From contig NZ_LR733284.1 in NCBI RefSeq assembly GCF_902506375.1, positions 3,620,260 through 3,681,524 of the forward strand: 61,265 bases of DNA, given 5' to 3'. Source of the DNA: Microbacterium sp. 8M. Its GTDB lineage: Bacteria; Actinomycetota; Actinomycetes; Actinomycetales; Microbacteriaceae. The first letter of the stretch is position 1; the number at the start of each line of letters is the position of its first letter. This document shows positions 41,227 through 50,833 of this stretch, piece after piece. The translations under genes and the position numbers were made by a program. The notes below the pieces were generated by a model. It saw only the letters and a list, made by a program, of their open reading frames with translations, did no database searches and was not told where the DNA came from.

Positions 41227-41773
41227 GACGACGTGCCTCCGGTCCCATCTTCCTTCGCCCGGACGCCCCGGACATCCCCACGGCGACCGCCGCACCGAGC
41301 AGAAGGCACACGGGCCGGTAGACCACGCGGTCGAGCCTGCGGAAGCGCGCGCTCGGCGCGGGCAGCCGCAGGATCCGCGTCGCCACCACACCGCCGACGA
41401 GTCCTCGAGCGATCAGCGCCGCGGCGGCCCCCGCGCGGATCAGTGTCGCGACAGGCCTGTCTCCGCCGACGCCGCCGGTGACGGCCGCACCGCCGATCGC
41501 CAGAGCCGCCACCGCCGCCGTGGGTCCCGTGCCGGGCACGGACGCCGATCCCACCACGGCATCGGCGAGAGCATCCGCATCCCGCGCAGGCCACGGGCTG
41601 CCTGCCGCCCAGACGAGGTGAAGGATGCCGACCGCGGCAAGCCCGGTCGCGCCCACCACCCGGCCCGCGACATTCACCGCACGGGGAGAGCCGGTCACCC
41701 CGAGGATCGCGGCGGCCTCCCCCACCGCAGTCGTGCCCGGGAGCTCGGCGCGTTCTGCGGCTCCTCCCGCCAT
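41216..41773 (-). CDS. DUF3995 family membrane protein
   Basis: A 185-residue protein with about four hydrophobic segments (for example VVGATGLAAVGILHLVWAAG and GLVGGVVATRIL) and the HLVWAAGSPWPARD motif typical of DUF3995 proteins, whose role is unknown. Its ATG shares one nucleotide with the PadR stop codon (TGATG), a reinitiation arrangement, and its end overlaps the UbiB-family start by 11 bp, so the three genes are translated as a unit. Confidence 0.82.
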   Translation of the reverse strand: MAGGAAERAELPGTTAVGEAAAILGVTGSPRAVNVAGRVVGATGLAAVGILHLVWAAGSPWPARDADALADAVVGSASVPGTGPTAAVAALAIGGAAVTGGVGGDRPVATLIRAGAAAALIARGLVGGVVATRILRLPAPSARFRRLDRVVYRPVCLLLGAAVAVGMSGASGRRKMGPEARRHGR

Positions 41774-42366
41774 CAGTCGGCGAGGATCGCGTACAGGCGG
41801 CGCCGGGCTTCGTCGAGCACATCGACCGCCTGCTGCACCTGCTCGGGAGTGCCCGTGCGCGCGACCTGCGCGGCGGCGCCGGCGAGGTCCACCCCGGCCT
41901 TCGGCAGCGCGCCGAACGACGCCGCACCGGTGCGCGCGCTGGAGCCCTCCCACGGCGGGGTGCCCGCCTCGTCCGCGACGGCGCGGCCGGCCTCGGTGAG
42001 CGAGTAGGTCTTGCGCCCGCCCTGCTCCGCGGCCTCGATGAGCCCCTCGTCCGCCAGCAGCTGCAGGGTCGGATAGACGGATCCGGCGCTCGGCTTCCAC
42101 GAGCCGCCGCTGCGTTCCTCGATCTCCTGGATGATCTGGTATCCGTGCATGGGCTGCTCCGCGAGCAGGGCGAGCACCGCCGTGCGCACGTCGCCGCGCG
42201 CCATGCGCGGGCCCGAAGGGCGCTGCTCAAACGATGCGCGCAGGTGCTCCATGGCCTCCCAGAGCCCGGCGGCGGGATTCATTCCCGGGCGCCCGCCGAA
42301 GCCGCGGCCGCCACCCGGGCCGAATCCCGTCCCGCCGAAACCACGCGATGCATAGCTGTTGTCCAT
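41773..42366 (-). CDS. PadR family transcriptional regulator
   Basis: A 197-residue regulator with a Gly-rich N-terminal arm (MDNSYASRGFGGTGFGPGGG), then the PadR winged helix: VRTAVLALLAEQPMHGYQII, EERSGGSWKPSAGSVYPTLQ and LLADEGLIEAAEQGGRKTYS. The C-terminal helices would dimerise. GGAGG precedes the ATG. Dyad-like sequence with AGCGA/TCGCT arms upstream (42396-42413 area) may be its operator. It heads the operon PadR-DUF3995-UbiB and probably autoregulates it. Confidence 0.9.
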   Translation of the reverse strand: MDNSYASRGFGGTGFGPGGGRGFGGRPGMNPAAGLWEAMEHLRASFEQRPSGPRMARGDVRTAVLALLAEQPMHGYQIIQEIEERSGGSWKPSAGSVYPTLQLLADEGLIEAAEQGGRKTYSLTEAGRAVADEAGTPPWEGSSARTGAASFGALPKAGVDLAGAAAQVARTGTPEQVQQAVDVLDEARRRLYAILAD

Positions 42367-42489
42367 GACGACCTCCTCAGGTCCGACTCCTGTCGAGCGA
42401 TAGTCAACGATATGTCGCTATGTATCGGAAGGGAAGAGCCCCGCCCCAGATCCGTCCTGCCTGACCTCGTCTTCGCATCCGCCCGGACG

Positions 42490-42564
42490 CAATTCAGGCT
42501 GGAACGCGCCGCGACCCCGCATATCGGGCGAAATCGGCGATCCAGGGCATTCCAGCCTGAGTTG
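42490..42564. repeat. Imperfect long inverted repeat downstream of the truncated kinase
   Basis: CAATTCAGGCTGGAACGC (42490-42507) and GCATTCCAGCCTGAGTTG (42547-42564) match at 16 of 18 positions when paired, with 39 nt between. It lies in the 368-bp gap 42367-42734 between the PadR gene start and the kinase remnant; the rest of that gap can be read as a fragment with two hydrophobic stretches in another frame, but no intact gene. Confidence 0.65.
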
Positions 42565-42734
42565 TGCACTCCACGGCCGCGATACCGATGCCCCGCAACC
42601 CGTGGACGCACTCTCAGGTGATCGATAGGATCCGAGAACCCGATGCCGACCGACCCGAACGGCGACTGCGAGAGCGAGCAGCACCGGCGTGGTGCGCGCC
42701 AGCACGCCTCCGAGGAGGATCACGCCCACGGCGA

Positions 42735-43022
42735 TCAGAGCTGTAACCCACCAAGGTCGCCGCCGAGCGATCCCGGAGTCCGCCGCCGAGTGGGACCGGG
42801 GGACGGGGCGGTGGTGGGCATCGGCGCGGGGATCCGCGGGCCGCGCCCGTCGGCGATCTCGGCGCCGCGGGCGGCGGCGCCGTTGAGGCGCGCATCGACC
42901 TGCCCGAAAAGGTAGTCGTGCAGCGAGAGCACGGCGACCACGCCGACGACGACGCTCACCGCCGCGACGAGCGCCGAGGCGATGAGCACCACCTGGAGAC
43001 GGAGGCTGCGGGGACGTCTCAT
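42735..43022 (-). pseudogene. Truncated sensor histidine kinase (N-terminal remnant)
   Basis: Only 95 codons remain. The start is right for a kinase: MRRPRSLRLQVVLIASALVA begins a first membrane helix, followed by LHDYLFGQVDARLN, as in the extracytoplasmic part of OmpR-partner kinases. The ATG overlaps the response-regulator stop by 4 nt (ATGA), the usual operon fusion point. The frame then stops with no second membrane helix, HAMP, His-box or ATPase domain, and none is found downstream. A hydrophobic stretch in a different frame at about 42655-42770 (PWWVTALIAVGVILLGGVLA) may be a displaced remnant of the same or another gene. Confidence 0.75.
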
Positions 43023-43936
43023 GCGCCTCCCCCGGCGGCGCTCTCGCGCAGATCGGATCCGTCCCGCGCCACGGATTCGGCAGCACCGGATCCTCCGGGG
43101 TCGGCGGTCGCCGGAGCGTCCGCGGCCGCGTCGGCCACGCGCAGCACGTAGCCGACCAGCCGCACGGTCTCGAGGCTGAGCGCCGTCGACGGGGCGAGCT
43201 TGCGGCGCAGGCTCGACACGTACACCTCGACCACATTGGACTCCGTGCCGAAGTCGTAGCCCCAGACCGCCTCGAGGATCTGCGCCCGCCGCAGCACGCG
43301 GCCGGCGTTGTTCGCGAGCAGGAGCAGCAGCTCGAACTCGGTGGGCGTGAGTTCGAGCGCGTTCCCGCCGAGCTGCGCCGTCGCGGCGGCCTTGTCCACG
43401 GCGAGGTCGCCGACGCGCAGCCGGGCGTCGTCGGGGCGTGCGATCGCCGCCGCGGTGCGAGCCAGCACCCGCACCCGGGCCTGCAGTTCGGCGATCGCGA
43501 AGGGCTTGGTGAGGTAGTCGTCGCCGCCGGCACGCAGTCCCGCGACGCGGTCGTCGTGGCCGTCGAGGGCCGTCAGGAACAGCACCCGGATCTCGGGCCG
43601 GATCGCCCGGATCCGCTCCAGCGTGTCCAGACCGTCGATGCCGGGCATCATGATGTCGAGCACGACCACGTCGGGCTGAAACTCGCGTACGGCGATGAGC
43701 GCGCTGCGCCCTCGGTGCTCGACGCGCACCTCCCACCCGTCGGTGCGCAGCGACTCGCCGACGGCGGCGGCGAGCGCCTGCTCGTCATCGACCACGAGGG
43801 CGCGTGCGGGGCTGCCGTCCGCGCGCACGACCGGCGGAAGCCCCAGCGGCAGGGCCGTCGCCGGCCGGTGATCCTCCACCGCGTCCTCCTCATGGTCGCC
43901 CTCATCGCCCGCGAGCCTCGCCGGGTCAGGATCCAT
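43019..43936 (-). CDS. OmpR-family response regulator without an intact kinase partner
   Basis: A 305-residue two-component regulator. The receiver has the acidic pair at Asp50-Asp51, phospho-acceptor Asp94 in VVLDIMMPG, the Thr in LFLTALD and the Lys in YLTKPFAIAELQARV. The C-terminal winged helix has LTPTEFELLLLLANNAGRVL, VWGYDFGTESNVVEVYVSSL and RRKL. It carries about 40 extra N-terminal residues and 35 extra acidic C-terminal ones; the N-terminal part might mean the true start is further in. Its cognate kinase gene directly downstream is truncated, so it must rely on another kinase, or acts unphosphorylated. Confidence 0.9.
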   Translation of the reverse strand: MDPDPARLAGDEGDHEEDAVEDHRPATALPLGLPPVVRADGSPARALVVDDEQALAAAVGESLRTDGWEVRVEHRGRSALIAVREFQPDVVVLDIMMPGIDGLDTLERIRAIRPEIRVLFLTALDGHDDRVAGLRAGGDDYLTKPFAIAELQARVRVLARTAAAIARPDDARLRVGDLAVDKAAATAQLGGNALELTPTEFELLLLLANNAGRVLRRAQILEAVWGYDFGTESNVVEVYVSSLRRKLAPSTALSLETVRLVGYVLRVADAAADAPATADPGGSGAAESVARDGSDLRESAAGGGA

Positions 43937-44103
43937 CCTGCGCCGCGCGGCGGTATCCGTCCTGTGCTCCGGCTATGAAAGGGCTAAGGCTCGCGCTCAC
44001 CGTGGTCAGGCGCTGCGGACCGCCGTGTTGCCGATATCGGCGCCGCTGATCTGCCGCAGGTGCGCCTGGGGCAGCCCGTCCCCGGCACCACCCCGCGGCA
44101 GCC

Positions 44104-45048
44104 TCAGCCGTCGCTGACCCGCTGGGCGAGCACGGCGATGTCGGCGGGGCCGAAGCCGCAGCAGCCACCGACGTAGCGCGCGCCGGCGTCGATCCAGGCG
44201 TCGACGAGGGCGAGGTCGAGCGGGCGCGCCTGCGACCAGGTCTTGGTCGCGCTGTCCCACACGCCGCCGTGGTTCGGATAGGCGACCGCGGGCAGCCCTG
44301 TCACCGCCACCGCGGCCTGGACCGCGCCCAGCACATCTTCCTCGTGGGAGCAGTTCACGCCCGCAGCGATGACCGTGCGGGTGCCGGCGAGCACGGCGTA
44401 GGCGTCGGCGAGCGGCTGCCCGGCGCACGTCTCGTCACCGTGCACGGAGTAGCTGAACCAGGCGGGTACGCCGAATTCGTCCAGCAAGCCGGCGAGCACC
44501 ACCGCCTCGTCCAGATCCGGGATGGTCTCGACGGCGAACAGATCCGGCCCGGCCTGGGCGAGGGCCTCCAGGCGCGGCGCGTGGAAGTCGCGCAGCTGCG
44601 TCGCTCCGACCCCGTAGCGGCCGCGGTACTCCGAACCGTCGCCGAGGACCGCACCGTAGGGACCGACGGACGCCGCCACGCGGAGCCCCGGGCGGGTGGA
44701 CGCGCACTCGTCGCGCACCTCGACGGCGAGCGCCACCCCGCGCATGATGAGCGCCCGCGCCTCGGCCGGCTCCATCCCGGCGGCGACGAAGCCGCGCTCG
44801 CTGGCCTGGTAGGTCGCGGTCGTCGCGACGTGGGCGCCGGCCTCGAAGAACTCCCGGTGCGCGCGGGCGATCCGCTCCGGCTCGTCCGCGAGCAGGCGCG
44901 CGGTCCACAGCGCGCCTCCCACTTCGATGCCCTGCTGCTCGAGCGCGGTGGACATCCCGCCGTCCAGCACCGTCACCATGCTGTCGTGCCCGACGGCGTC
45001 CACACCGTCGAGCCCGACCGGATCCGCTCTATTGTGGGCCGCACTCAT
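44104..45048 (-). CDS. Homocysteine S-methyltransferase (MmuM-like)
   Basis: A 314-residue zinc methyltransferase that makes methionine from homocysteine, using S-methylmethionine or SAM as donor. The Hcy-binding TIM barrel opens with VTVLDGGMSTALEQQG. Zinc cysteines are in AGVNCSHEE and the late GGCCGFGP pair. GGAGGAGG before the ATG at 45048 fixes the start. It is divergent from an IclR gene. It belongs to a block of amino-acid genes extending to 54 kb. Confidence 0.92.
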   Translation of the reverse strand: MSAAHNRADPVGLDGVDAVGHDSMVTVLDGGMSTALEQQGIEVGGALWTARLLADEPERIARAHREFFEAGAHVATTATYQASERGFVAAGMEPAEARALIMRGVALAVEVRDECASTRPGLRVAASVGPYGAVLGDGSEYRGRYGVGATQLRDFHAPRLEALAQAGPDLFAVETIPDLDEAVVLAGLLDEFGVPAWFSYSVHGDETCAGQPLADAYAVLAGTRTVIAAGVNCSHEEDVLGAVQAAVAVTGLPAVAYPNHGGVWDSATKTWSQARPLDLALVDAWIDAGARYVGGCCGFGPADIAVLAQRVSDG

Positions 45049-45143
45049 CACGCCTCCTCCTGCCGTCCGGTGCCCTGCCGGCCGGTGCCGCGGCATCCCG
45101 TGCCCTGCCGCTCCGCGCCCGATTCCGCGTGACGACGGTCGAG

Positions 45144-45149
45144 TACGCT
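45144..45149 (+). promoter_or_regulatory. -10 element TACGCT, leaderless start of the iclR gene
   Basis: TACGCT, 6 nt, then ATG at 45156; this decides between 45156 and the upstream ATG at 45129, which lies before the -10. Confidence 0.6.
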
Positions 45150-45155
45150 CGATCC

Positions 45156-46022
45156 ATGCCCACCGCCGAGGACTCGCTGACCCGGAGCAGCATGGGCCGC
45201 GGCTTCGACGTGCTCTCGGCGCTCGCCGACCTCATGGTCGCATCGCCGGGCGGAGCATCGGTGCAGGAGGTCGCCCACGCCCTCGGGCGGGAACGCTCGC
45301 AGATCTCGCGCACCCTGTCGGCTCTCGCGGATCAGCGCCTCGTCGAGCGCGGCGACGATCACCGCTACCGGCTCGCCTGGGGCTGGTACGCCGCCGCCCA
45401 GGATCTCACCGACCGCCGGCTGCGCTCGGCCGGCGTCGGCGTCCTCGACGAGCTCGCCGCGCGCACCGGGGAGGCGTGCTTCCTCGGCGTGCTGCAGGGC
45501 GACAGCACCCTCACGATCGTGGAGAGCATCCCGGACGGATCCCGCATGATCGGATCCTGGATCGGCCGCGCCTATCCCGCCTTCTGCAGCGACGGCGGTC
45601 AGGCGGTGCTCTGGGACGCGACCGATGACGAGGTGCGCGCGGTGCTGGCGCAGACCCGGTTCACGAGCCCCGGCCCGAACGCGCCGGCGTCGGTGGACGA
45701 TTTCCTCGACCGGCTGCACCGCGCCCGCGAGCGCGGGTACGCGATCGTCGACCAGGAGGCCGAACCGGAGCTCTACTCGGTGTCGGCGCCGGTGTGGGAC
45801 TTCCGCGGCGAGGTGGCCGCGGCCGTGCAGATCGTGGGCGAGCGCACCGCGCTGCAGCCGCGCACCGACGCGCTGGCGCAGGCCTGCGTCGCCGCGGCCG
45901 AGGCGCTCTCGGCCGCGCTCGGCGCCCCCGCGGCCGGTCGTGGCACGCGCGACGTCTCGGATGCGGACCGCCGGGAGCGCGACGTCTCGGATGCGGGCCG
46001 CGGTGCGAACGCGGCTCACTGA
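45156..46022 (+). CDS. IclR family transcriptional regulator
   Basis: A 288-residue regulator. The N-terminal winged helix is RGFDVLSALADLMVASPGGA, SVQEVAHALGRERSQISRTL and SALADQRLVERGD. The effector domain (about residues 90-250) has the family strands TGEACFLGVLQGDSTLTIVE and AYPAFCSDGGQAVLWDATDD. The C-terminal tail repeats RDVSDADRRERDVSDAGR, a short direct repeat. The start is fixed by the leaderless promoter. It is divergent from the homocysteine methyltransferase gene, a likely target, and its stop overlaps that of the convergent second IclR gene by 7 bp. Confidence 0.88.
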   Translation: MPTAEDSLTRSSMGRGFDVLSALADLMVASPGGASVQEVAHALGRERSQISRTLSALADQRLVERGDDHRYRLAWGWYAAAQDLTDRRLRSAGVGVLDELAARTGEACFLGVLQGDSTLTIVESIPDGSRMIGSWIGRAYPAFCSDGGQAVLWDATDDEVRAVLAQTRFTSPGPNAPASVDDFLDRLHRARERGYAIVDQEAEPELYSVSAPVWDFRGEVAAAVQIVGERTALQPRTDALAQACVAAAEALSAALGAPAAGRGTRDVSDADRRERDVSDAGRGANAAH

Positions 46023-46768
46023 GCCCCCGCGAGCGCGCTGAGCCGGTCGCGGGCGCCGTGCAGCGCCATCAGCGCGGCCCTGGTGCGGGTTGCGCTGCGC
46101 GGAGGGCCTGACACCGCGATGGAGGCGACGACGCCGCCGCGGCCCAGGATCGGCAGGGCCAGGTCGGTGACGCCCTCGGCGTACTCGTCCGCGGCCGTCA
46201 CCACGCCGGCGGCCCTGTCCCGCTCCATGAGGGCGTGCACCTCAGCGATCGTGCGGGCGGCCGCGGGTCCGCCCACGCCCACGAACTGCACGTCGTGCAG
46301 CACCTCCTGAAGCTGCTCGGCCGAGTGCTCCCACAGCAGCGCACGGCCGGCACCCGTGCACCAGATCGGCGTCGCCATGCCGTGGCGGACCCCGCCGTCG
46401 GACGCACCCACCCCGGCCTCGGTGCGCAGCAGCAGTGCGGCCGCACCATCGGCGGCGCTCACGAGGGCGGTGGTCCCCAGCTCCGCCGCGAGCATGCGCA
46501 GCTCGTGCCGCGCGGCGCGCAGCCACGGGGCGTCCAGCGACGCAGCGACGCGGAAGTAGGCATCGCCGGCGCTGAAGACCGCGTCCTCGTCGCGCTGCAG
46601 GAACCGCAGTCCGCGCAGCTCCTGGGTGAGGCGCGAGACTCTGCTGCGCTCGATGCCGGTCGCGTCCGCGAGCCGGGAGGCCGTGAATCCGGGCCGCCCC
46701 GTCCGCTCGCGCGCCACCGCCGACCCGAGCAGCGCCAGCCCCTGCGACAGCGACGACGGCGCAGACAT
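46016..46768 (-). CDS. IclR family transcriptional regulator
   Basis: A 250-residue IclR protein. The HTH is LSQGLALLGSAVARERTGRP, FTASRLADATGIERSRVSRL and TQELRGLRFLQRDED, and the effector domain carries GTTALVSAADGAAALLLRTE and TPIWCTGAGRALLWEHS. GAGG lies upstream of the ATG at 46768. It follows the permease and racemase genes on the same strand after 74 bp, so it may be the third gene of that operon and its regulator. The two IclR proteins of this locus are convergent and distinct in sequence. Confidence 0.88.
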   Translation of the reverse strand: MSAPSSLSQGLALLGSAVARERTGRPGFTASRLADATGIERSRVSRLTQELRGLRFLQRDEDAVFSAGDAYFRVAASLDAPWLRAARHELRMLAAELGTTALVSAADGAAALLLRTEAGVGASDGGVRHGMATPIWCTGAGRALLWEHSAEQLQEVLHDVQFVGVGGPAAARTIAEVHALMERDRAAGVVTAADEYAEGVTDLALPILGRGGVVASIAVSGPPRSATRTRAALMALHGARDRLSALAGAQ

Positions 46769-46842
46769 CTTGCTTACCTCCCTCGGCCGGCCGCTGCGCG
46801 GCGAGCCGGATCCGGCCAGCCTACCGGCCGGGCTCGCGACGT

Positions 46843-47970
46843 TCACGCTGCGCCTGCGCCGCACGCGCGGCGGGGAAGCAGGCGACCCCAGGCCGTGTAG
46901 AGGTCCGCGGCGATCTGGCCCGAGGCGGCCTCCAGATCCTGCGCGGTGATGGCATCGGCGCCCTGCGCGCCCGCGAGCACGACCTCGTCCCCCACCTGCA
47001 CCTCGGGGTGGTCGGTGACGTCGACGAGGAGTGTGTTCATGGCCAGCTTGTCGACCACGGTCGCCCGTCGGCCGCCCACGAGCACCTGGGCGCGGCCACC
47101 GAGAACGCGGTGGAAGCCGTCGGCATAGCCGAGCGGGACGACCGCGAGGCGGGAGGTGCGGGTGGTGCGGTGCATCCGGTCGTAGCCGACCGTGCTGCCC
47201 GCCGAGTAGACGTTGAGCGCGGCGACACGGGAGAGCAGCCGCAGCGCCGGCTTGAGGAGTCCCGGCCTCGCCGAGGTGTCGCCGTAGAGCGCCGCGCCGA
47301 TGCGGACGAGGTCGAACCTCGAGGCGGGCACGGTCAGCGCAGCGTACGAGGTCGCGCAGTGCCGTTCGAGGGGGCCGTCTGCGCCGGCTCCGAGCAGGGC
47401 GACGGCCTGGGCCGACTGCGCGCGGAACTCCTCTGCGCCCTCGGCGACGTCGTGCTCGTCCTCGCAGGGGAAGTGCGCGCAGACCCCGATCGGGCGCACG
47501 CCGGGGAGTCCGCCGATGGCGCTGACCTCCTCGCGCCCGCCCGCGCGGTGCAGGTCGACGCCGTCCCGGCTGAGACCGGTGGCGTTGATGGAGACGTGCA
47601 CCCCGATCCGGCGACCGATCGCACGCGCGGCCGCATCGATCTCCCGCGCGTGGGCCAGACCGCCCGCCCATTCCTCGACGTGCGCCGATGCGGCATCCTC
47701 GATCTCCTCGCGCAGCGCGGGGCGCAGGCGCAGGATCCGGCCGCGGAACCCGAGCCGTCGCGCCCGGTGCGCCTCGTCATTGCCGGTGACGCCGATCCGG
47801 TCGACGCCGGCGGCCATGAGGACCGGGAGGACGAGGTCGACGCCGTGCCCGTAGGCGTCGGCCTTGACCACCGCGCACAGCGGCGTGGTGCCGAGCTCGC
47901 GCCGGACGATCGCGATGTTGTCCGCGATCGCATCGACGTCGACCTCGATCCATCCCGGTCCGCGGGTCAT
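46843..47970 (-). CDS. Alanine racemase family protein
   Basis: A 375-residue fold-type III PLP enzyme. The PLP-binding Lys36 lies in [13 protein letters not shown], and the catalytic Tyr in [15 protein letters not shown], followed by [11 protein letters not shown] and the [17 protein letters not shown] stretch, all as in alanine racemases. It could supply D-Ala for peptidoglycan, but its place is unusual: its ATG overlaps the stop of an amino-acid permease by 4 nt, in an operon that includes an IclR gene, so a catabolic or broad-specificity racemase working on imported amino acids is a fair alternative. Confidence 0.9.
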   Translation of the reverse strand: MTRGPGWIEVDVDAIADNIAIVRRELGTTPLCAVVKADAYGHGVDLVLPVLMAAGVDRIGVTGNDEAHRARRLGFRGRILRLRPALREEIEDAASAHVEEWAGGLAHAREIDAAARAIGRRIGVHVSINATGLSRDGVDLHRAGGREEVSAIGGLPGVRPIGVCAHFPCEDEHDVAEGAEEFRAQSAQAVALLGAGADGPLERHCATSYAALTVPASRFDLVRIGAALYGDTSARPGLLKPALRLLSRVAALNVYSAGSTVGYDRMHRTTRTSRLAVVPLGYADGFHRVLGGRAQVLVGGRRATVVDKLAMNTLLVDVTDHPEVQVGDEVVLAGAQGADAITAQDLEAASGQIAADLYTAWGRLLPRRACGAGAA

Positions 47971-49502
47971 CGTCCGCCGCCGCCGATGGGCTCCTCGACC
48001 GCAGGGTCCTCGGCGACGCTCACCGGCGCCTCCTCCGAGACCGCCTCGACGCGCGCCGCGCCGCGCCGGCCGTAGCGCCACCAGAAGTACAGGTAGCACA
48101 GCCCCACGAACGGCAGGCCGAAGTACAGCGCGGCGACCTGGTTCGGGTCGAACGCGATCGCCACCACCGAGACGAGCAGGAGCACGAAGGCGAGGATCGG
48201 CACGATCGGGAACAGCGGCGTGCGGTAGGGCAGCGTGCTCAGGTCGCCGCCCCGGCGCAGGAAGGCGCGGCGGTGGAAGAACTGCGCCGCGACGATCGAC
48301 ATCCACACGGCGACGACCGCGAAGCCGGCGATCGACACGAGCGCGAGGTACACGGTCTCGGCCGCGATCACGCTCGACAGCAGCGAGACCAGGCCGAGCG
48401 CCATGCTCACGCTGAGGGCGACGATCGGGATCCCCCGCCGGGTGAGCCGGGTGAACGCCTTGGGGGCGTGACCCTCCTCGGCGAGCGAGAACAGCATGCG
48501 CGCGCACGAGAACAGGCCGCTGTTGCCCGCCGACAGCAGCGCGGTGATGATGACGAAGTTCATGATGTCGGGGGCGAACGGCACTCCCACGTACTGGAAG
48601 ACGTCGACGAACGGGCTGCTCGTCACGCTCGCCTTGTCGTAGGGCAGGATCGCCGCGATGACGGTGATGGACCCCACGAACAGCACGAGCAGCCGCAGCA
48701 CGGTGGAGCGCAGGGCACGGGGGATGTTCTTGCCCGGATCCTTCGTCTCACCCGCGGCGACGCCGATCAGCTCGGATCCGCTGAACGCGTAGAACACGGC
48801 GAGCGAGGTCATCAGCACTCCGCCGAAGCCTCCGGGGAACAGGCCGTGGGGCGTGTCGAAGTTGCGGAACAGCACCGCTCCCGGGTGCTCGCCCGACAGC
48901 GGGGTGAAGCCGAAGATCGCCGCGCCGCCGAGCACGATGAGCACGACGATGGCGAGCACCTTGATGAGGGAGAACCAGAACTCGGTCTCACCGAACACGC
49001 GAGCGGAGATCGCGTTGATCGTGAACAGGACGGCCGCGAAGACGAGGCACCACACCCACACGGGCACGGCAGGGAACCAGCGCTGCATGAGGATGCCGGC
49101 CGCCGTGAACTCCGAGCCGAGGGCCACCACCCAGCACAGCCAGTACAGCCATGCGGTGGTGAAGCCGGTGGCCGGACCGATCGAGCGGGCCGCGTAGATG
49201 TGGAAGGCGCCGGACACGGGGTACGCCGTGGCGAGCTCGCCCAGGCAGGCCATCACGAGGTAGACGACGAGCGCGCCGATCAGGTACGCGATGATCGCGC
49301 CGAGCGGGCCTGCCTGGCTGATCGTGTAGCCGGAGCTCAGGAACAGGCCGGATCCGATCACGCCGCCGAGGGCGATCATGATCAGGTGGCGCGCGTCCAT
49401 CGAGCGCTGCAGGCGCCGCAGCGGCACCTGGGTCGCGGTGGTGCGGGGCAGAGCGTTGGGGAGTTCCTTCTCCCCGGGCAATGGGCTCATGAGGTCTCGC
49501 AT
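47967..49502 (-). CDS. APC family amino-acid permease
   Basis: A 511-residue transporter with about 12 hydrophobic segments. The family signature [20 protein letters not shown] is at residues 39-58, followed by [20 protein letters not shown] and [20 protein letters not shown], as in the AnsP/CycA/GabP branch. It imports an amino acid by proton symport. The start could be 49502 or an ATG 12 nt further in. It opens the operon permease-racemase-IclR and is divergent from the homoserine dehydrogenase gene; the 275-bp spacer holds possible promoters but no clear riboswitch. Confidence 0.92.
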   Translation of the reverse strand: MRDLMSPLPGEKELPNALPRTTATQVPLRRLQRSMDARHLIMIALGGVIGSGLFLSSGYTISQAGPLGAIIAYLIGALVVYLVMACLGELATAYPVSGAFHIYAARSIGPATGFTTAWLYWLCWVVALGSEFTAAGILMQRWFPAVPVWVWCLVFAAVLFTINAISARVFGETEFWFSLIKVLAIVVLIVLGGAAIFGFTPLSGEHPGAVLFRNFDTPHGLFPGGFGGVLMTSLAVFYAFSGSELIGVAAGETKDPGKNIPRALRSTVLRLLVLFVGSITVIAAILPYDKASVTSSPFVDVFQYVGVPFAPDIMNFVIITALLSAGNSGLFSCARMLFSLAEEGHAPKAFTRLTRRGIPIVALSVSMALGLVSLLSSVIAAETVYLALVSIAGFAVVAVWMSIVAAQFFHRRAFLRRGGDLSTLPYRTPLFPIVPILAFVLLLVSVVAIAFDPNQVAALYFGLPFVGLCYLYFWWRYGRRGAARVEAVSEEAPVSVAEDPAVEEPIGGGGR

Positions 49503-49777
49503 TCAAGTCGGGAGGGGCAGAGACGGAAAGGCTTCGTGCTATATCACCACAGCGGCGTGCTGATGCCGCACGAATTGTTTCCGGACATTACCCTCGCGCC
49601 GCTCCCCCGCACAAGCGATCCGGAGCCCGGAAACGCCCCCGGCGGCAGGTCCGGGCAGATCGGCAGCCCCACCGCCGCATCGGCAGTCCGCAGGGACGAA
49701 GGGGCAGGCGCGCACCGCCGCACCCCGCGCGGAGGATGAATGCCGCAGCATCCGTCCCTCTCCCGAAGGAGTCCGCC

Positions 49778-50833
49778 GTGCATCGTCACGACCTCGCCCT
49801 CATCGGCTTCGGCGGCGTCAACCGCGCCCTCGCCGAGATCATCCACACCCGTGCCGACGAGCTCGCCGACGACCTCGGCTTCGCGCTGCGCGTCGTCGCG
49901 ATCACCGACCTGCGGCTCGGCTCCCTCATGCAGGCGGACGGGATCGACCTCGGCGCCGTGTTCGCGCTGCCCGAGGGCGCGACCTTCGCCGGCATGCCGG
50001 GCGGGGCCGCGGTGCCGCAGAACGACTTCGTGATCCGGAGCACCACGGCGGACATCGTCGTCGAGGCCACCTTCACGAACCCCGTCGACGGCGAGCCCGC
50101 GGTGTCGCACGTGCGCGCGGCGCTGGAGAGCGGCAAGAGCGTGACCACCACGAACAAGGGTCCGGTCGCGCTCGCGGGCGCCGAACTGCGCCGCATCGCC
50201 GCCGACCACGGCGTGCGGTTCGAGCACGAGGGCGCCGTCATGAGCGGCACCCCCGTGCTCCGCTTCGCCGCCGACATGCTCCGCGGCACCCGCATCGCGG
50301 GCGTCGAGGGCATCCTCAACGGCACGAGCAACTTCGTGCTCGGCCGCATGGAGGCGGGTGCGACGCTCGCCGAGGCCGTCGCCGAGGCGCAGGCGCTGGG
50401 ATACGCCGAGGCGGATCCGACCGCGGACATCGAGGGATCCGATGTGCAGCTCAAGGTCGTGATCCTCGCGAACGAGGTGCTGGGCGCCGAGATCACCACC
50501 GACGACGTGGTGCTCCGCGGCATCTCGACCATCACGCCGGAGGACGTCGCGACGGCTGCGGCGGAGGGCCGCCGCTGGAAGCTCATCGGCTCCGCGGTCC
50601 GCACGGCGGACGGCGACGTGGTCGCCTCGGTGGAGCCGGTGGCGCTGCCGCTCTCGCATCCGCTCGCCGGCGTCTCCGGACCGACCAACGCGGTCTCCTT
50701 CGACACCGACCTGCTCGGGACGGTGACCGTGTCGGGCCCCGGCGCGGGGCGCGTCGAGACGGCGTACGCGCTGCTGTCCGACATCATCGCGATCGACGCG
50801 CACGCCCGCGCCGTCGCGGAGGCGTCGCGATGA
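49778..50833 (+). CDS. Homoserine dehydrogenase (no ACT domain)
   Basis: A 351-residue oxidoreductase that interconverts homoserine and aspartate-4-semialdehyde. It has the Rossmann start [27 protein letters not shown], the homoserine-binding [14 protein letters not shown], and the catalytic Lys in [20 protein letters not shown]. It lacks the C-terminal ACT domain of biosynthetic actinobacterial enzymes, so it should not be feedback-inhibited by threonine. GTG at 49778 is chosen because AAGGAG stands 6 nt upstream; an in-frame ATG lies at 49736. Its stop overlaps the ALDH start by 4 nt. Together they could oxidise homoserine to aspartate; direction is inferred. Confidence 0.9.
   Translation: MHRHDLALIGFGGVNRALAEIIHTRADELADDLGFALRVVAITDLRLGSLMQADGIDLGAVFALPEGATFAGMPGGAAVPQNDFVIRSTTADIVVEATFTNPVDGEPAVSHVRAALESGKSVTTTNKGPVALAGAELRRIAADHGVRFEHEGAVMSGTPVLRFAADMLRGTRIAGVEGILNGTSNFVLGRMEAGATLAEAVAEAQALGYAEADPTADIEGSDVQLKVVILANEVLGAEITTDDVVLRGISTITPEDVATAAAEGRRWKLIGSAVRTADGDVVASVEPVALPLSHPLAGVSGPTNAVSFDTDLLGTVTVSGPGAGRVETAYALLSDIIAIDAHARAVAEASR

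Noticed and set aside
49503..49777. Riboswitch or T-box upstream of the homoserine dehydrogenase gene
   Set aside because: Only a short CGTGC/GCACG dyad and possible promoter hexamers are seen; no conserved riboswitch core was recognised.
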